The notes below the pieces were generated by a model. The model was not told the origin of the DNA. It searched no databases and was given only the letters and a program-made list of their open reading frames with translations. Shown piece by piece: positions 1 through 9,204 of a DNA stretch of 64,000 nucleotides; within the stretch, counting starts at the first letter, position 1, and each line of letters opens with the position of its first letter. The stretch spans positions 1 to 64,000 of the forward strand of contig CAWFSG010000010.1 in the NCBI GenBank assembly GCA_963818445.1, given 5' to 3'. Source of the DNA: Prado023 sp963818445 (GTDB lineage: Bacteria > Actinomycetota > Actinomycetes > S36-B12 > CAIYMF01). Position numbers and translations under genes: made by a program.

Positions 1-212
1 ATCGCGTCCGCCGGGCAGGCCCAGGCGCACAGCTCGCAGCCGATGCACTTCTCCAGGCCGTCGGGGTGGCGGTTGAGCTGATGGCGGCCGTGGAAGCGCG
101 GCTTCGGGGGGTACTGGTCCTTCTCCTCCGGGTACTGCTCGGTGTTCACCTTCTTGAACATCGTCAGGAAGGTGGTCCCGAAGCCCCTCACGGGCTGGGG
201 GAGCTCAGGCAC
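1..212 (-). CDS. nuoI: NADH-quinone oxidoreductase subunit I, 5' part only
   Basis: N-terminal 70 residues of the complex I peripheral-arm subunit carrying two [4Fe-4S] clusters (N6a/N6b). The fragment contains the start of the first ferredoxin motif, CIGCELCAWACP, and the rest lies beyond base 1. The GTG start at 210-212 is chosen because an AGGAGG ribosome binding site lies 5 bases upstream. It overlaps the nuoH stop by 8 bases, which suggests translational coupling. It is the last nuo gene visible; nuoJ-N presumably follow outside the window. Confidence 0.93.
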   Translation of the reverse strand, partial: MPELPQPVRGFGTTFLTMFKKVNTEQYPEEKDQYPPKPRFHGRHQLNRHPDGLEKCIGCELCAWACPADA

Positions 213-1578
213 TGGGGGCCTCCTGTGCGTCGCCTGGATTGTGGAGGGGAGCGCTGGAGATGTCGTCGACGGCCACCGCGCTGGGCACGGTCTGGCGCGC
301 TCGCGGCGTGAACTCGAACGCCACGCCCGGCATGGGTGGGACGGGGTGTCGACCTGGTTGGCTGGCCAGCTCCTGGGCCTCGGCCTCGGCCTCGGCCTCG
401 ATCCGGGCCCGGCCCCTCTCGCGGCGGTTCTCGATCAGGTAGGAGCCGAGGAACACCACCAGGAGTGTTGCGATGACGATCACCGAGACGGTCATGGCGT
501 TGCTCGGCAGCTCGTCACGCAGGGCGCGGAAGGTCGCCACGAGCACGATCCAGGCCAGCGAGGCGGGGATCAGGACCTTCCAGCCGAACTTCATGAACTG
601 GTCGTAGCGGAACCTCGGGAGCGTGCCACGCAGCCAGATGAACATGAACAGGAACATGCACACCTTGACCAGGAACCACACCAGGCCCCACCAGCCGCGG
701 TTGAACATGCCGTCGTTGATCGCTGAGATCGGCCACGGAGCCTGCCACCCGCCGAGGAACAGTGTGGTGGCAAGTGCTGAGACGGTGACCATGTTGATGT
801 ACTCGGCCAGGAAGAACAGTGCGAACTTCAGCGAGGAGTACTCGGTGTGGAAGCCGGCCACGAGCTCGCTCTCGGCCTCGGGGAGGTCGAACGGTGCGCG
901 GTTGGTCTCGCCGACCATCGCGGTGACGTAGATGATGAACGAGGGCAGGAGGATCAGCGCGTACCAGATCGGCTGCTGCGCGGCCACGATCTGGGAGGTC
1001 GACATCGAGCCCGCGTAGAGGAAGACCGCGACGAAGGCCAGCCCCATCGCGATCTCGTAGGAGATCATCTGCGCTGAGGAGCGCAGTGAGCCCAGCAGCG
1101 GGTACGTGGAGCCCGAGGACCATCCGGCGAACACGATGCCGTAGATGCCGATCGAGGAGACCGCCAGGATGTAGAGCACCGCGACCGGGAAGTCGGTCAG
1201 CTGCAGTGGGGTGACCACGCCGAAGATCGAGACCTCTGGACCCCACGGGATGACCGCCAGGGCCAGGAACGCGGGCACGACGGAGATGATCGGGGCGATG
1301 AAGAACACGGCCTTGTCGGCGGCCGTGGGCATGATGTCTTCCTTGAGCGCCAGCTTGATGCCGTCCATGAGGCCCTGCAGGACACCGAACGGGCCGACGC
1401 GGTTGGGCCCGACCCGCATGTTCATCCGGGCCACGACGCGCCGCTCGCCCCAGATGGTCAGGAGCACGAGGACGACCACGCCGAGGAACAGGCCAAGCAC
1501 CTTGAGGATGACCAGCCACCACGGGTCCTGGCCGAACGGCGCGAACTCGGTCGACGCCACCACGGATGACACGATCAC
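205..1578 (-). CDS. nuoH: NADH-quinone oxidoreductase subunit H (membrane arm)
   Basis: Membrane subunit of complex I at the quinone chamber and the junction of peripheral and membrane arms. The 457-residue protein has about eight to nine hydrophobic segments between residues 20 and 375 and conserved family motifs such as MNMRVGPNRVGPFG near residue 52 and ETNRAPFDLPEAESELVAGF near residue 225. The last about 75 residues form a charged, Glu/Ala-rich then Pro-rich tail that makes the protein longer than the usual 330-410 residues. The GTG start overlaps the nuoG stop as GTGA. Confidence 0.97.
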   Translation of the reverse strand: MIVSSVVASTEFAPFGQDPWWLVILKVLGLFLGVVVLVLLTIWGERRVVARMNMRVGPNRVGPFGVLQGLMDGIKLALKEDIMPTAADKAVFFIAPIISVVPAFLALAVIPWGPEVSIFGVVTPLQLTDFPVAVLYILAVSSIGIYGIVFAGWSSGSTYPLLGSLRSSAQMISYEIAMGLAFVAVFLYAGSMSTSQIVAAQQPIWYALILLPSFIIYVTAMVGETNRAPFDLPEAESELVAGFHTEYSSLKFALFFLAEYINMVTVSALATTLFLGGWQAPWPISAINDGMFNRGWWGLVWFLVKVCMFLFMFIWLRGTLPRFRYDQFMKFGWKVLIPASLAWIVLVATFRALRDELPSNAMTVSVIVIATLLVVFLGSYLIENRRERGRARIEAEAEAEAQELASQPGRHPVPPMPGVAFEFTPRARQTVPSAVAVDDISSAPLHNPGDAQEAPSA

Positions 1579-4101
1579 TGGGCACCTCCTGCACTGAGCG
1601 CCACGACTGCGCCGGAGCCGACCCGCAGGGTCGCGTTGACGGTGCTGCCCAGCGAGTTGCCCGGCACCCAGACCACGTCGTCGACCATCTCGGTGACGGC
1701 CAGCGGGAGGGTGATCGAGCCGAAGTCGGAGCTCACGCAGACGGGCTGCCCGTCGACGAGGCCGTGGGCGTCGGCCGTGGCGGCCGAGACCCGGGCGAGG
1801 GCTGGGCGGGCGGTGCCGGCCAACGCCTGCTCCCCGCGCTGGAGGACCCCCTCGTCGAGCAGGTGCCGCCAGCTGGCCAGGACGACCCGGCCGGAGCCAG
1901 CGGCCGCAACGCTCTCGGCCACGGGCTGCCAGGTGGGGCGTGGGCCCTGCCAGCGTCCCATCCCCGCGAGCTCGGCACGCAGGTCGCCCACCTCGATCGA
2001 CCCCATCGGGCGACCCATCGCGCGGGCGACCAGCGACAGGGCGCGGGCGTCGGTGATGGCGGTCGAGTCGCGCATGACCTGGCCGAACGGGCGGGCACGG
2101 CCCTCCCAGTCCAGCAGGGTGCCGGACTTCTCGGTGATCACGCCGACCGGAAGGACCACGTCGGCACGTGCGGTGACCTCGGTGGCCCGGGTCTCGAGCG
2201 CGAGGACGAACGGTGCGCCGGCCAGTGCCGCGAGGAACGCCTCAGGATCCGGGGTGTCGGCCGCCTCGACGCCGGCGACGATGACCGCGCCGATCCGACG
2301 TTCCGGGGCCTCGGCAGCAGTCCCTGCATCCGGCGTTCCGGCGGTGTCGCCGTCGGGCTCCTGCGCCGCAGCGGCGGCCACCTGGGCATCGGCGTGGTCG
2401 GCGTGCAGCGCCTCGACCACGCCGGCGAGGTCCAGGCCCACCTCGGACGGCAGGGCGTCGGCGTCGACGTCCCACGCCTGGGCGGTCTGGGCCCGGGCCT
2501 GCGGATCGGTCAGCGGACGGCCCCAGGGCAGCAGGCCGGCCAGGGCGCCGGCCTCGAGCGCACCGCGCTCCCCGGCGCGACGCGGTACCCAGGCCAGGCG
2601 CGCGCCCGTCGCCGTCGCGAGGGCGACCGCCGCCTCCAGGGCGCCCGGGGACTGGGCGGCGCGCTCGCCCACCAGGATGATCGAGCCCTCGGCGGCCACC
2701 GCAGCCGCGGCGTCCCCCGCACCCGAGGCCAGGACGCGCAGCACCGCGGCCTCCTGGCCGGGGGCAGCGGCCAGCACCTGGGCGGCCAGCTTGGCCGAGC
2801 CGGGCGAGGCGAACGGGGCGACGGTCAGCACCTTCAGGCGATCCACGGCGGGTGGCTGCACGCAGGCGCAGGAAGATGATCGGCGACTCCTCCTCGGGCT
2901 CGAGCCCGACGAGCAGGACCGTGGCCGCGGCATCGAGGTCGGCGTAGGTGACGCCCACCCCGGAGCCGGAGACGACCGCGCGCAGGAAGTCGGCCTCGGC
3001 AGCGTTCGAGCGCCGGATCCGGAAGTCGATGTTGTCGGTGCCCAGGACGGCGCGCGCGAACTTCGCGTACGCGTAGCTGTCCTCCAGGGTCAGCTTGCCG
3101 CCCAGCAGGACCGCCGTGCGCCCTCCCGACTCAGTCAGCGCAGCGGCCGCGCGACGCACGGCCTCGGGCCACGACGACTCGACCAGTTCGTCACCGTCAC
3201 GCACCTGCGGGGTCTCGAGGCGGTCGGCCGCGAGGTAGGGGAAGGCGAAGCGTCCCTTGTCGCAGTTCCAGTCCGCGTTGACCTCGGGGTCCTCCCACGC
3301 AAGCCGGCGCAGGACCGTCGAGCGGCGCACGTCGGTGCGCAGGGCGCAGCCGCTGGCGCAGTGCTCGCACACCGTTGGAGTGGAGACCAGGTCGAAGGGA
3401 CGGGAGCGGAAGCGGTACGCCGAGCTGGTCAGGGCACCGACCGGGCAGATCTGCACCGTGTTGCCCGAGAAGTAGGAGTTGAACGGGGCGTCCTGGGCAG
3501 TGCCCACGATCTGGCGGCCGCCGCGCTGCTGCAGCGAGATGAACGGGTCGCCGGCGACCTGGTCGGCGAACCGGGTGCACCTCGCGCAGGAGACGCAGCG
3601 CTCGCGGTCGATCAGGATCTGCGTGCTCAGCGCGACGGGCTTGGGGAAGGTGCGCTTGGTGCCGGTGAAGCGCGACTCACCGCGGCCGTGGCTCATCGCC
3701 TGGTTCTGCAGCGGGCACTCGCCGCCCTTGTCGCAGACGGGGCAGTCCAACGGGTGGTTGATCAGCAGGAACTCCATGACCCCGCGCTGGGCGGTGGCGG
3801 CCATGTCCGAGGTTCCCGAGGTGCGCACCTTCATCCCGTCGGCGACCGGGATCGCACACGCCGGCTGCGGCTTGGGCTGACCCTCGATCTCAATGAGGCA
3901 GGCCCGGCAGGCGGCCACCGGCTCCAGCAGCGGGTGGTCGCAGAAGCGCGGGATCTCGATGCCCACCTGCTCGGCGGCGCGGATGATCAGCGTGCCCTTG
4001 GGCACCACCACCTCGATGCCGTCGATGGCGACGGACACGTGGTCGGCCGGCGGGGTGGCCGGTGTGGCAGGAACCCCGGGAACGGGCGTGGTGACGGTCA
4101 T
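1575..4101 (-). CDS. nuoG: NADH-quinone oxidoreductase subunit G, frameshifted
   Basis: Large iron-sulfur subunit of the complex I peripheral arm. The N-terminal part (start 4101) has the [2Fe-2S] ligands C54, C65, C68 and C82, then CVSCARC and CEHCASGC motifs for [4Fe-4S] clusters, followed by the start of the molybdopterin-like domain. Its frame is lost between about 2838 and 2860, just after the conserved EPEEESPIIFLRLR. The remainder (LKVLTVAPFA onward) continues in another frame to the stop at 1575. Start to stop is 2527 bases, one more than a multiple of three, so one extra base explains the break. The start overlaps the nuoF stop (ATGA). A sequencing error is more likely than loss of function because the rest of nuo looks healthy. 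Confidence 0.9.
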
Positions 4102-5402
4102 CGCGTGGCTCCCGCGGGCAGGACGGTGGCGGCGGCCGGGTTGAAGGCCACATCGGCTGCAGTGTGCGTCCCGGCCAGGAACTCGTCCGGGAAGTGCTTG
4201 AGCGCAGCGGGGAACGGGGTGGCCGCGGCGTCGCCGAGGGCGCAGAACGACCGACCGAGGATCTGCCCGCAGATCTCCTCGAGCATCCCGAGCTCGTGCT
4301 CGCTGCCGTGGCCGGCCTCGAACTTCTCCAGGGTGCCGGCGATCCAGCCGGTGCCCTCACGACAGGGGGTGCACTTGCCGCAGGACTCGTGCTAGTAGAA
4401 CTCCAGCCAGCGGGTGACCGCCTTGACCACCGAGACGGTCTCGTCGAAGACCATCGGTGTGGCGGTGCCGAGCATGGTTCCGGCAGCGGCCATGTCCTCG
4501 TAGGTCAGGGGCAGGTCGAGGTGCAGGTGCGTGAGCATCGGCACGCTCGAGCCGCCCGGCAGCCAGAACTTCGGCTCGCCTCCGTTGCGCATCCCGCCGG
4601 CGTACTCCAGCAGCTGGCGCATGGTGGTGCCCAGCGCGACCTCGTAGACGCCCGGGCGCTTGACGTGGCCCGAGACGCTCATGAGCTTGAAGCCCGGGGA
4701 CTTCTCGGTGCCCCACTGGCGCAGCCAGTCGGCTCCGTTGCGCACGATGTAGGGGATGTTGGCGATGGTCTCGACGTTGTTGACGACTGTCGGCGAGGCG
4801 TACAGGCCGGCCACCGCGGGGAACGGCGGCTTGAGGCGCGGCTGGCCGCGACGGCCCTCCAACGAGTCCAGCAGGGCGGTCTCCTCGCCGCAGATGTACG
4901 CACCGGCCCCGGAGTGCACGACCAGCTCGAGGTCGAAACCCGTGCCCTGGATGTCCTTGCCGAGGAGCCCGGCGGCGTAGGCCTCCCGCACGGCTGCGCG
5001 CAGCCGGCGGTGCACGTGCGGCACCTCGCCGCGAACATAGATGAAGGCGTAGTTGGCGCGGATCGCGTACGAGGTGAGGATGCAGCCCTCGACCAGCGCG
5101 TGCGGGTTGGCCAGCATCAGGGGGATGTCCTTGCAGGCACCCGGCTCGGACTCGTCGGCGTTCACCACGAGGTAGTGCGGCTTGCCGTCGCCCTGGGGCA
5201 CGAAACCCCACTTCATGCCGGTGGGGAAGCCCGCACCGCCGCGACCGCGAAGCCCCGAGTCCTTGACCAGCTGGATCAATGCGTCCGGGCCCATCTCGAA
5301 GCCCTGGGCGACCTGCTCGTAGCCGCCGTGGCGTCGGTAGGCTCCGATCGTGTAGGAGTCGGGCTCGTCCCAGTGGGCGGTCAGGACCGGGGTCAACGTC
5401 AT
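4098..5402 (-). CDS. nuoF: NADH-quinone oxidoreductase subunit F with an internal in-frame TAG
   Basis: NADH- and FMN-binding subunit of complex I. The Gly-rich loop GRGGAGFPTGMKW is at residues 53-65. The frame is unbroken from 5402 to 4098 (435 codons) except for a TAG at 4392-4394 (codon 337). It sits inside the conserved block where relatives read FYAHESCGKC, immediately before the [4Fe-4S] ligands C341, C344 and C347; the fourth ligand, C387, is beyond it. A single C-to-A change from TCG (Ser) would give this codon. Because downstream conservation is intact, I treat it as one gene with a point error or a recent nonsense mutation. The ATG start overlaps the nuoE stop. Confidence 0.9.
4392..4394 (-). 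other. In-frame amber codon in nuoF
   Basis: TAG read on the minus strand between a Tyr codon and the conserved HESCGKC block. No frame change occurs, and the same frame stays open for 98 further codons of recognisable NuoF. Confidence 0.9.
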
Positions 5403-6088
5403 GTCAGCGTCACCTTCCCGATGGGCCGGTCGCCTGATGCGGGGCCCCCGTCCGCGGCCGGGATGCCGCGTTCGGCGGCGGCAGTCGTGGTGGTCACCAT
5501 CAGCTCGTCGGCCGCACCGCCCTCCGCGGTCAGGCCGTCGTCGTCGATCCCGGAGATCGTGCGCGAGGCGGCCCTGAACCCGCGGACCACGGGCCCGCGG
5601 GTCGAGCGGACCTCCTCACCGGCCTCGAGGGCGTCGAGCACGGCGATCGCGTCGTCGGGGGTCATCCGGTCGAAGAACTCCCAGTCGACGGTCATGACTG
5701 GCGCATGCGTGCAGGCGGCCTGGCACTCGATGCGCTCGAGGTCGAACGTGCCGTTCTCGCTGACCTCGTCGTGACCGGCGCCGGCGTGGGCGCTGACGGC
5801 ATCCCAGACGGCGTCGCCCCCGAGCAGGGCGCACATCGTGTTGGTGCACACGCCGATGTGGTGCTGGCCGGCGGGGCGGCGCTTGTACATCGTGTAGAAG
5901 GTGGCCACGGCAGCGACCTCGGCGGTGCTCAGCGAGAGGGTGTCGGCGCAGGCCGAGATCCCCTCGGGGCTCACGTAGCCCTCCTCGGACTGCACGAGGT
6001 GCAGCATCGGCAGCAGTGCCGAGCGTGCCTCGGGGTAGCGACCGGCCAGCTCGGCGAGCTCGGTCCGGGTCGTCTCGGAGATGGACAT
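5399..6088 (-). CDS. nuoE: NADH-quinone oxidoreductase subunit E
   Basis: Thioredoxin-like [2Fe-2S] (N1a) subunit that pairs with NuoF in the NADH dehydrogenase module. The ligands are C81, C86, C122 and C126 (CTNTMC and ECQAAC). At 229 residues it carries a C-terminal extension of about 80 residues rich in Ala, Thr and Asp compared with the roughly 160-residue core, a feature common in actinobacteria. The ATG overlaps the nuoD stop by one base (TGATG). Confidence 0.96.
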   Translation of the reverse strand: MSISETTRTELAELAGRYPEARSALLPMLHLVQSEEGYVSPEGISACADTLSLSTAEVAAVATFYTMYKRRPAGQHHIGVCTNTMCALLGGDAVWDAVSAHAGAGHDEVSENGTFDLERIECQAACTHAPVMTVDWEFFDRMTPDDAIAVLDALEAGEEVRSTRGPVVRGFRAASRTISGIDDDGLTAEGGAADELMVTTTTAAAERGIPAADGGPASGDRPIGKVTLT

Positions 6089-7473
6089 CAGCGGTCCACG
6101 CCTCCCATCACGGGGTCGATGCTGGCGACCGCGGCGACCACGTCAGCCACCTGGCCGCCCTCGCACATGGCGGCCACCGACTGCAGGTTGTTGAAGCTCG
6201 GATCGCGGAAGTGCACGCGGTAGGGCTTGGTCCCACCGTGCGAGACCACATGGACGCCGAGCTCACCCCGCGGCGCCTCGAGCACCTGGTAGGCCTGGCC
6301 CACCGGCACGCTGTAGCCCTCGGTCACCAGCTTGAAGTGGTGGATCAGGGCCTCCATCGAGGTGCCCATGATCTGGCGGATGTGGTCCAGGGAGTTGCCC
6401 ATGCCGTCGGTGCCGATGGCCAGCTGCGCGGGCCAGGCGATCTTCGGGTCGTCGACCATCACGGGGCCGGGCGTCAGGTACTCCAGGGCCTGCTCGACGA
6501 TGTTCAGGCTCTGCTCCATCTCGGCCAGGCGGATCAGGAACCGGCCGTACGCATCGGAGGTGTCCTGGGTGGGGACCTCGAACTCGTAGCGCTCGTAGCC
6601 GCAGTAGGGCATGTCCTTGCGTGCGTCCCAGGGGTAGCCCGTGGCCCGCAGGATCGGGCCGGTGATGCCCAGGGCCATGCAGCCGGTGAGGTCCAGGTAG
6701 CCGATGCCCGACGTGCGGCCCATCCAGATGGTGTTGTCGACCAGGAGGTTCGAGGTGTCCTTGAACCTCGAGCGCAACTGGTCGATCGTCCACTGGATGC
6801 GGGTTCGCATGTCCTGGCCGAGGTCGTCCTTCTCGGGCATGTCCTGCGCCAGGCCGCCGGGGCGGATGAAGGCGTGGTTCATCCGCAGGCCGGTGACGAG
6901 CTCGAAGATGTCCAGGATCAGCTCACGCTCGCGGAAGCCGAACGTCATGGCGGTCAGGGCGCCGAGCTCCAGGGCGCCCGTGGCCAGGCAGACCAGGTGC
7001 GAGCTGACCCGGTTGAGCTCCATCAGGATGACGCGGATGACCGTGGCGCGATCCGGGATGTCGTCGGTGATGCCCAGCAGCTGCTCGACGGCCAGGCTGT
7101 AGCCGGTCTCGTTGAAGAAGCTGGACAGGTAGTCCATGCGCGTGACGAAGGTGGTGCCCTGGGTCCAGCTGCGGTACTCGAGGTTCTTCTCGATGCCGGT
7201 GTGCAGGTAGCCGATGCCGCAGCGGGCCTCCTGGATGCTCTCGCCCTCGAGCTCGAGGATCAGCCGCAGGACGCCGTGGGTGGACGGGTGCTGCGGGCCC
7301 ATGTTGACCACGATGCGCTCGTTGGCCACGCTCGGGTCGAGGGTGATCGTGTCCCAGTCGCCGCCGGAGACGGTGAAGACCCGGCCCTCGGTGGTGTCAT
7401 AGCCGGGCGCCTCGTCGGGGCCCGCGCCGTCTGCGGGCTCGACGGCCTCGCCGGACTCATACGTCGTGCTCAT
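6088..7473 (-). CDS. nuoD: NADH-quinone oxidoreductase subunit D
   Basis: 49-kDa-type subunit, which with NuoB lines the quinone-binding cavity. The 461-residue protein has the family hallmarks NMGPQHPSTHGVLR near residue 82, the YLHTGIEKN segment, and a conserved C-terminal block ending with an Asp and an Arg. A 75-residue acidic N-terminal segment precedes the conserved core. The ATG overlaps the nuoC stop as TGATG, so the operon is tightly coupled here. Confidence 0.97.
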   Translation of the reverse strand: MSTTYESGEAVEPADGAGPDEAPGYDTTEGRVFTVSGGDWDTITLDPSVANERIVVNMGPQHPSTHGVLRLILELEGESIQEARCGIGYLHTGIEKNLEYRSWTQGTTFVTRMDYLSSFFNETGYSLAVEQLLGITDDIPDRATVIRVILMELNRVSSHLVCLATGALELGALTAMTFGFRERELILDIFELVTGLRMNHAFIRPGGLAQDMPEKDDLGQDMRTRIQWTIDQLRSRFKDTSNLLVDNTIWMGRTSGIGYLDLTGCMALGITGPILRATGYPWDARKDMPYCGYERYEFEVPTQDTSDAYGRFLIRLAEMEQSLNIVEQALEYLTPGPVMVDDPKIAWPAQLAIGTDGMGNSLDHIRQIMGTSMEALIHHFKLVTEGYSVPVGQAYQVLEAPRGELGVHVVSHGGTKPYRVHFRDPSFNNLQSVAAMCEGGQVADVVAAVASIDPVMGGVDR

Positions 7474-8192
7474 CAGTTGTACGACCTCCGCTGGTCGGGC
7501 GCGGGGATGGTCGCACCCTTGTACTCCACGGGGATCCCGCCGAGCGGGTAGTCCTTGCGCTGCGGGTGTCCCGGCCAGTCATCGGGCATCAGGATCCGGG
7601 TCATGGCGGGGTGGCCGTCGAAGTTGATCCCGAACATGTCCCACGTCTCGCGCTCGTGCCAGTCGGCCGACGCCCACACGCCGGTGACCGACGGGATGTG
7701 CTGGTCGGACTCGGGGCAGGTGACCTCGACCCGGATGCGGCGCTTGTGCGTCATGGACAGCAGGTGGATGACCGCGTGCAGCTCACGGCCGGTGTCGGCG
7801 GGGTAGTGCACCCCGGAGACGGAGTGGCAGACCTCGAAGCGCAGGCCCGGCTCGTCGCGCAGCTCCGCGGCGACGGCCAGCAGGTGCTCGCGGCGGACGT
7901 AGAGGGTGAGCTCGCCCCGGTCGACGACGACCTTCTCGATGGCCGACGCGGCCGGGATGCCGGCATCGGCCAGGGACAGCTCGAGCTCCTCGGTCACCGC
8001 GTCGAAGTAGCCGCCGTAGGGCTTCTCACTTGCCCCGGGCATCTCGATGGGACGCGTCAGCCCGCCGAACCCGCTGGTGTCACCCGATCCCGAGGCGCCG
8101 AACGCGCCCTGGCGGACACCGACCGTGTCGGTGACGGGGTCCAGGCCCAGGTCGACGGCCCCGACCGGGACCACCTGGCTGTTGTCGCTCAT
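7473..8192 (-). CDS. nuoC: NADH-quinone oxidoreductase subunit C
   Basis: 30-kDa-type subunit of the peripheral arm of complex I, without its own cofactor. The conserved stretch ERETWDMFGINFDGHP followed by RILMPDDWPGHPQRKDYPLGG lies near residues 178-220. The first about 65 residues are variable and Gly/Asp-rich. The ATG overlaps the nuoB stop (ATGA). Confidence 0.96.
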   Translation of the reverse strand: MSDNSQVVPVGAVDLGLDPVTDTVGVRQGAFGASGSGDTSGFGGLTRPIEMPGASEKPYGGYFDAVTEELELSLADAGIPAASAIEKVVVDRGELTLYVRREHLLAVAAELRDEPGLRFEVCHSVSGVHYPADTGRELHAVIHLLSMTHKRRIRVEVTCPESDQHIPSVTGVWASADWHERETWDMFGINFDGHPAMTRILMPDDWPGHPQRKDYPLGGIPVEYKGATIPAPDQRRSYN

Positions 8193-8743
8193 CGCAGCAG
8201 CCCCCGCATCTCGATGGTCGGGGGCGCGGTGAGGGCGGCGGCCTCGAGCTCGGTGATCTGGCGGTCACGGTTCGAGCCGAGCTTGGAGTGCATGACCTGC
8301 TCGTGGAGGGTGAGGATCGCGTCCATGAGCATCTCCGGGCGCGGCGGGCAGCCGGGCAGGTAGATGTCGACCGGGACGATGTGGTCCACGCCCTGGACGA
8401 TCGCGTAGTTGTTGAACATGCCGCCCGAGGAGGCGCAGACACCCATCGCGATGACCCACTTGGGCCCGGCCATCTGGTCATAGACCTGGCGCAGGACCGG
8501 TGCCATCTTGTTGCTCACGCGTCCGGCCACGATCATCAGGTCGGCCTGGCGCGGGGAGCCGCGGAAGACCTCCATGCCGAACCGGGCCAGGTCGTAGCGG
8601 CCGGCGCCGGTGGCCATCATCTCGATCGCGCAACAGGCCAGGCCGAAGGTCGCGGGCCACATCGAGCTCTTGCGCGCGTAGCCGGCCAGCAGCTCGACGC
8701 TGGTCAGAAGCACCCCCGACGGGAGTTGTTCCTCGAGTCCCAT
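8189..8743 (-). CDS. nuoB: NADH-quinone oxidoreductase subunit B
   Basis: Carries the N2 [4Fe-4S] cluster that passes electrons to quinone. All four ligands are present: the tandem C37-C38, C103 and C132 (GCPPRPE). At 184 residues it is of normal length. It lies one base from the nuoA stop, within the same operon. Confidence 0.97.
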   Translation of the reverse strand: MGLEEQLPSGVLLTSVELLAGYARKSSMWPATFGLACCAIEMMATGAGRYDLARFGMEVFRGSPRQADLMIVAGRVSNKMAPVLRQVYDQMAGPKWVIAMGVCASSGGMFNNYAIVQGVDHIVPVDIYLPGCPPRPEMLMDAILTLHEQVMHSKLGSNRDRQITELEAAALTAPPTIEMRGLLR

Positions 8744-8744
8744 G

Positions 8745-9104
8745 TCAGTCCCACTCCAGTCCGTCGCGCCGCCACACGTAGACGTAGGCGACGAGCAGGG
8801 TCGCGATGAAGAGCAGCATCTCCACCAGCCCGAAGATCCCGAGCATGTCGAAGGTGACTGCCCACGGGTAGAGGAAGACGATCTCGATGTCGAAGACGAT
8901 GAACAGCATCGCCGTCAGGTAGTACTTGACCGGGAAGCGCCCGCCGCCGATCCGCATCGGGGTCGGCTGGATGCCGCACTCGTAGGAGTCGAGGCGGGCG
9001 CGGTTGTAGCGCTTGGGCCCGGTGATCCCGGCGACCGCGACGGAGAACAGCGCGAAGCCGAAGGCGAGAAGTCCGAGGATGAGGATCGGCATGTAGACGT
9101 TCAC
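8745..9104 (-). CDS. nuoA: NADH-quinone oxidoreductase subunit A
   Basis: Small membrane subunit of complex I with three hydrophobic helices (residues about 6-28, 62-84 and 90-110). The diagnostic loop YECGIQPTP contains the redox-sensitive Cys of the quinone channel region. The start is GTG at 9102-9104. It is the first gene of the nuo operon, and the upstream gap of 100 bases to the neighbouring flavoprotein stop must hold the promoter. Confidence 0.96.
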   Translation of the reverse strand: MNVYMPILILGLLAFGFALFSVAVAGITGPKRYNRARLDSYECGIQPTPMRIGGGRFPVKYYLTAMLFIVFDIEIVFLYPWAVTFDMLGIFGLVEMLLFIATLLVAYVYVWRRDGLEWD

Positions 9105-9162
9105 GGCAGTGGCACCCGTCCTCCCATCGGACTGCCCGTGCCGGCACGGCTCGGGCGGTCAC

Positions 9163-9168
9163 ATCCTA
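9163..9168 (-). promoter_or_regulatory. Possible -10 box of the nuo operon
   Basis: TAGGAT on the minus strand, 59 bases before the nuoA start, matches the actinobacterial TANNNT -10 pattern. No convincing -35 was found. The flanking 9150-9205 stretch is rich in C and G runs and could hold a regulator site. Confidence 0.35.
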
Positions 9169-9204
9169 GGCACCCCTGGGGGCACCTTCGCGCTCGTGGT
9201 CTGC

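Noticed and set aside
4392..4394. Stop-codon recoding (pyrrolysine or amber suppression) in nuoF
   Set aside because: No recoding signal or pyrrolysine system is seen, the position is not one where a special residue is expected, and several other sequence errors exist in the window.
1636..4395. 919-codon plus-strand open frame opposite nuoG/nuoF
   Set aside because: Antisense shadow of high-GC coding DNA; the composition is Ala/Arg/Ser-rich with no recognisable domain, and the minus-strand complex I genes are unambiguous.
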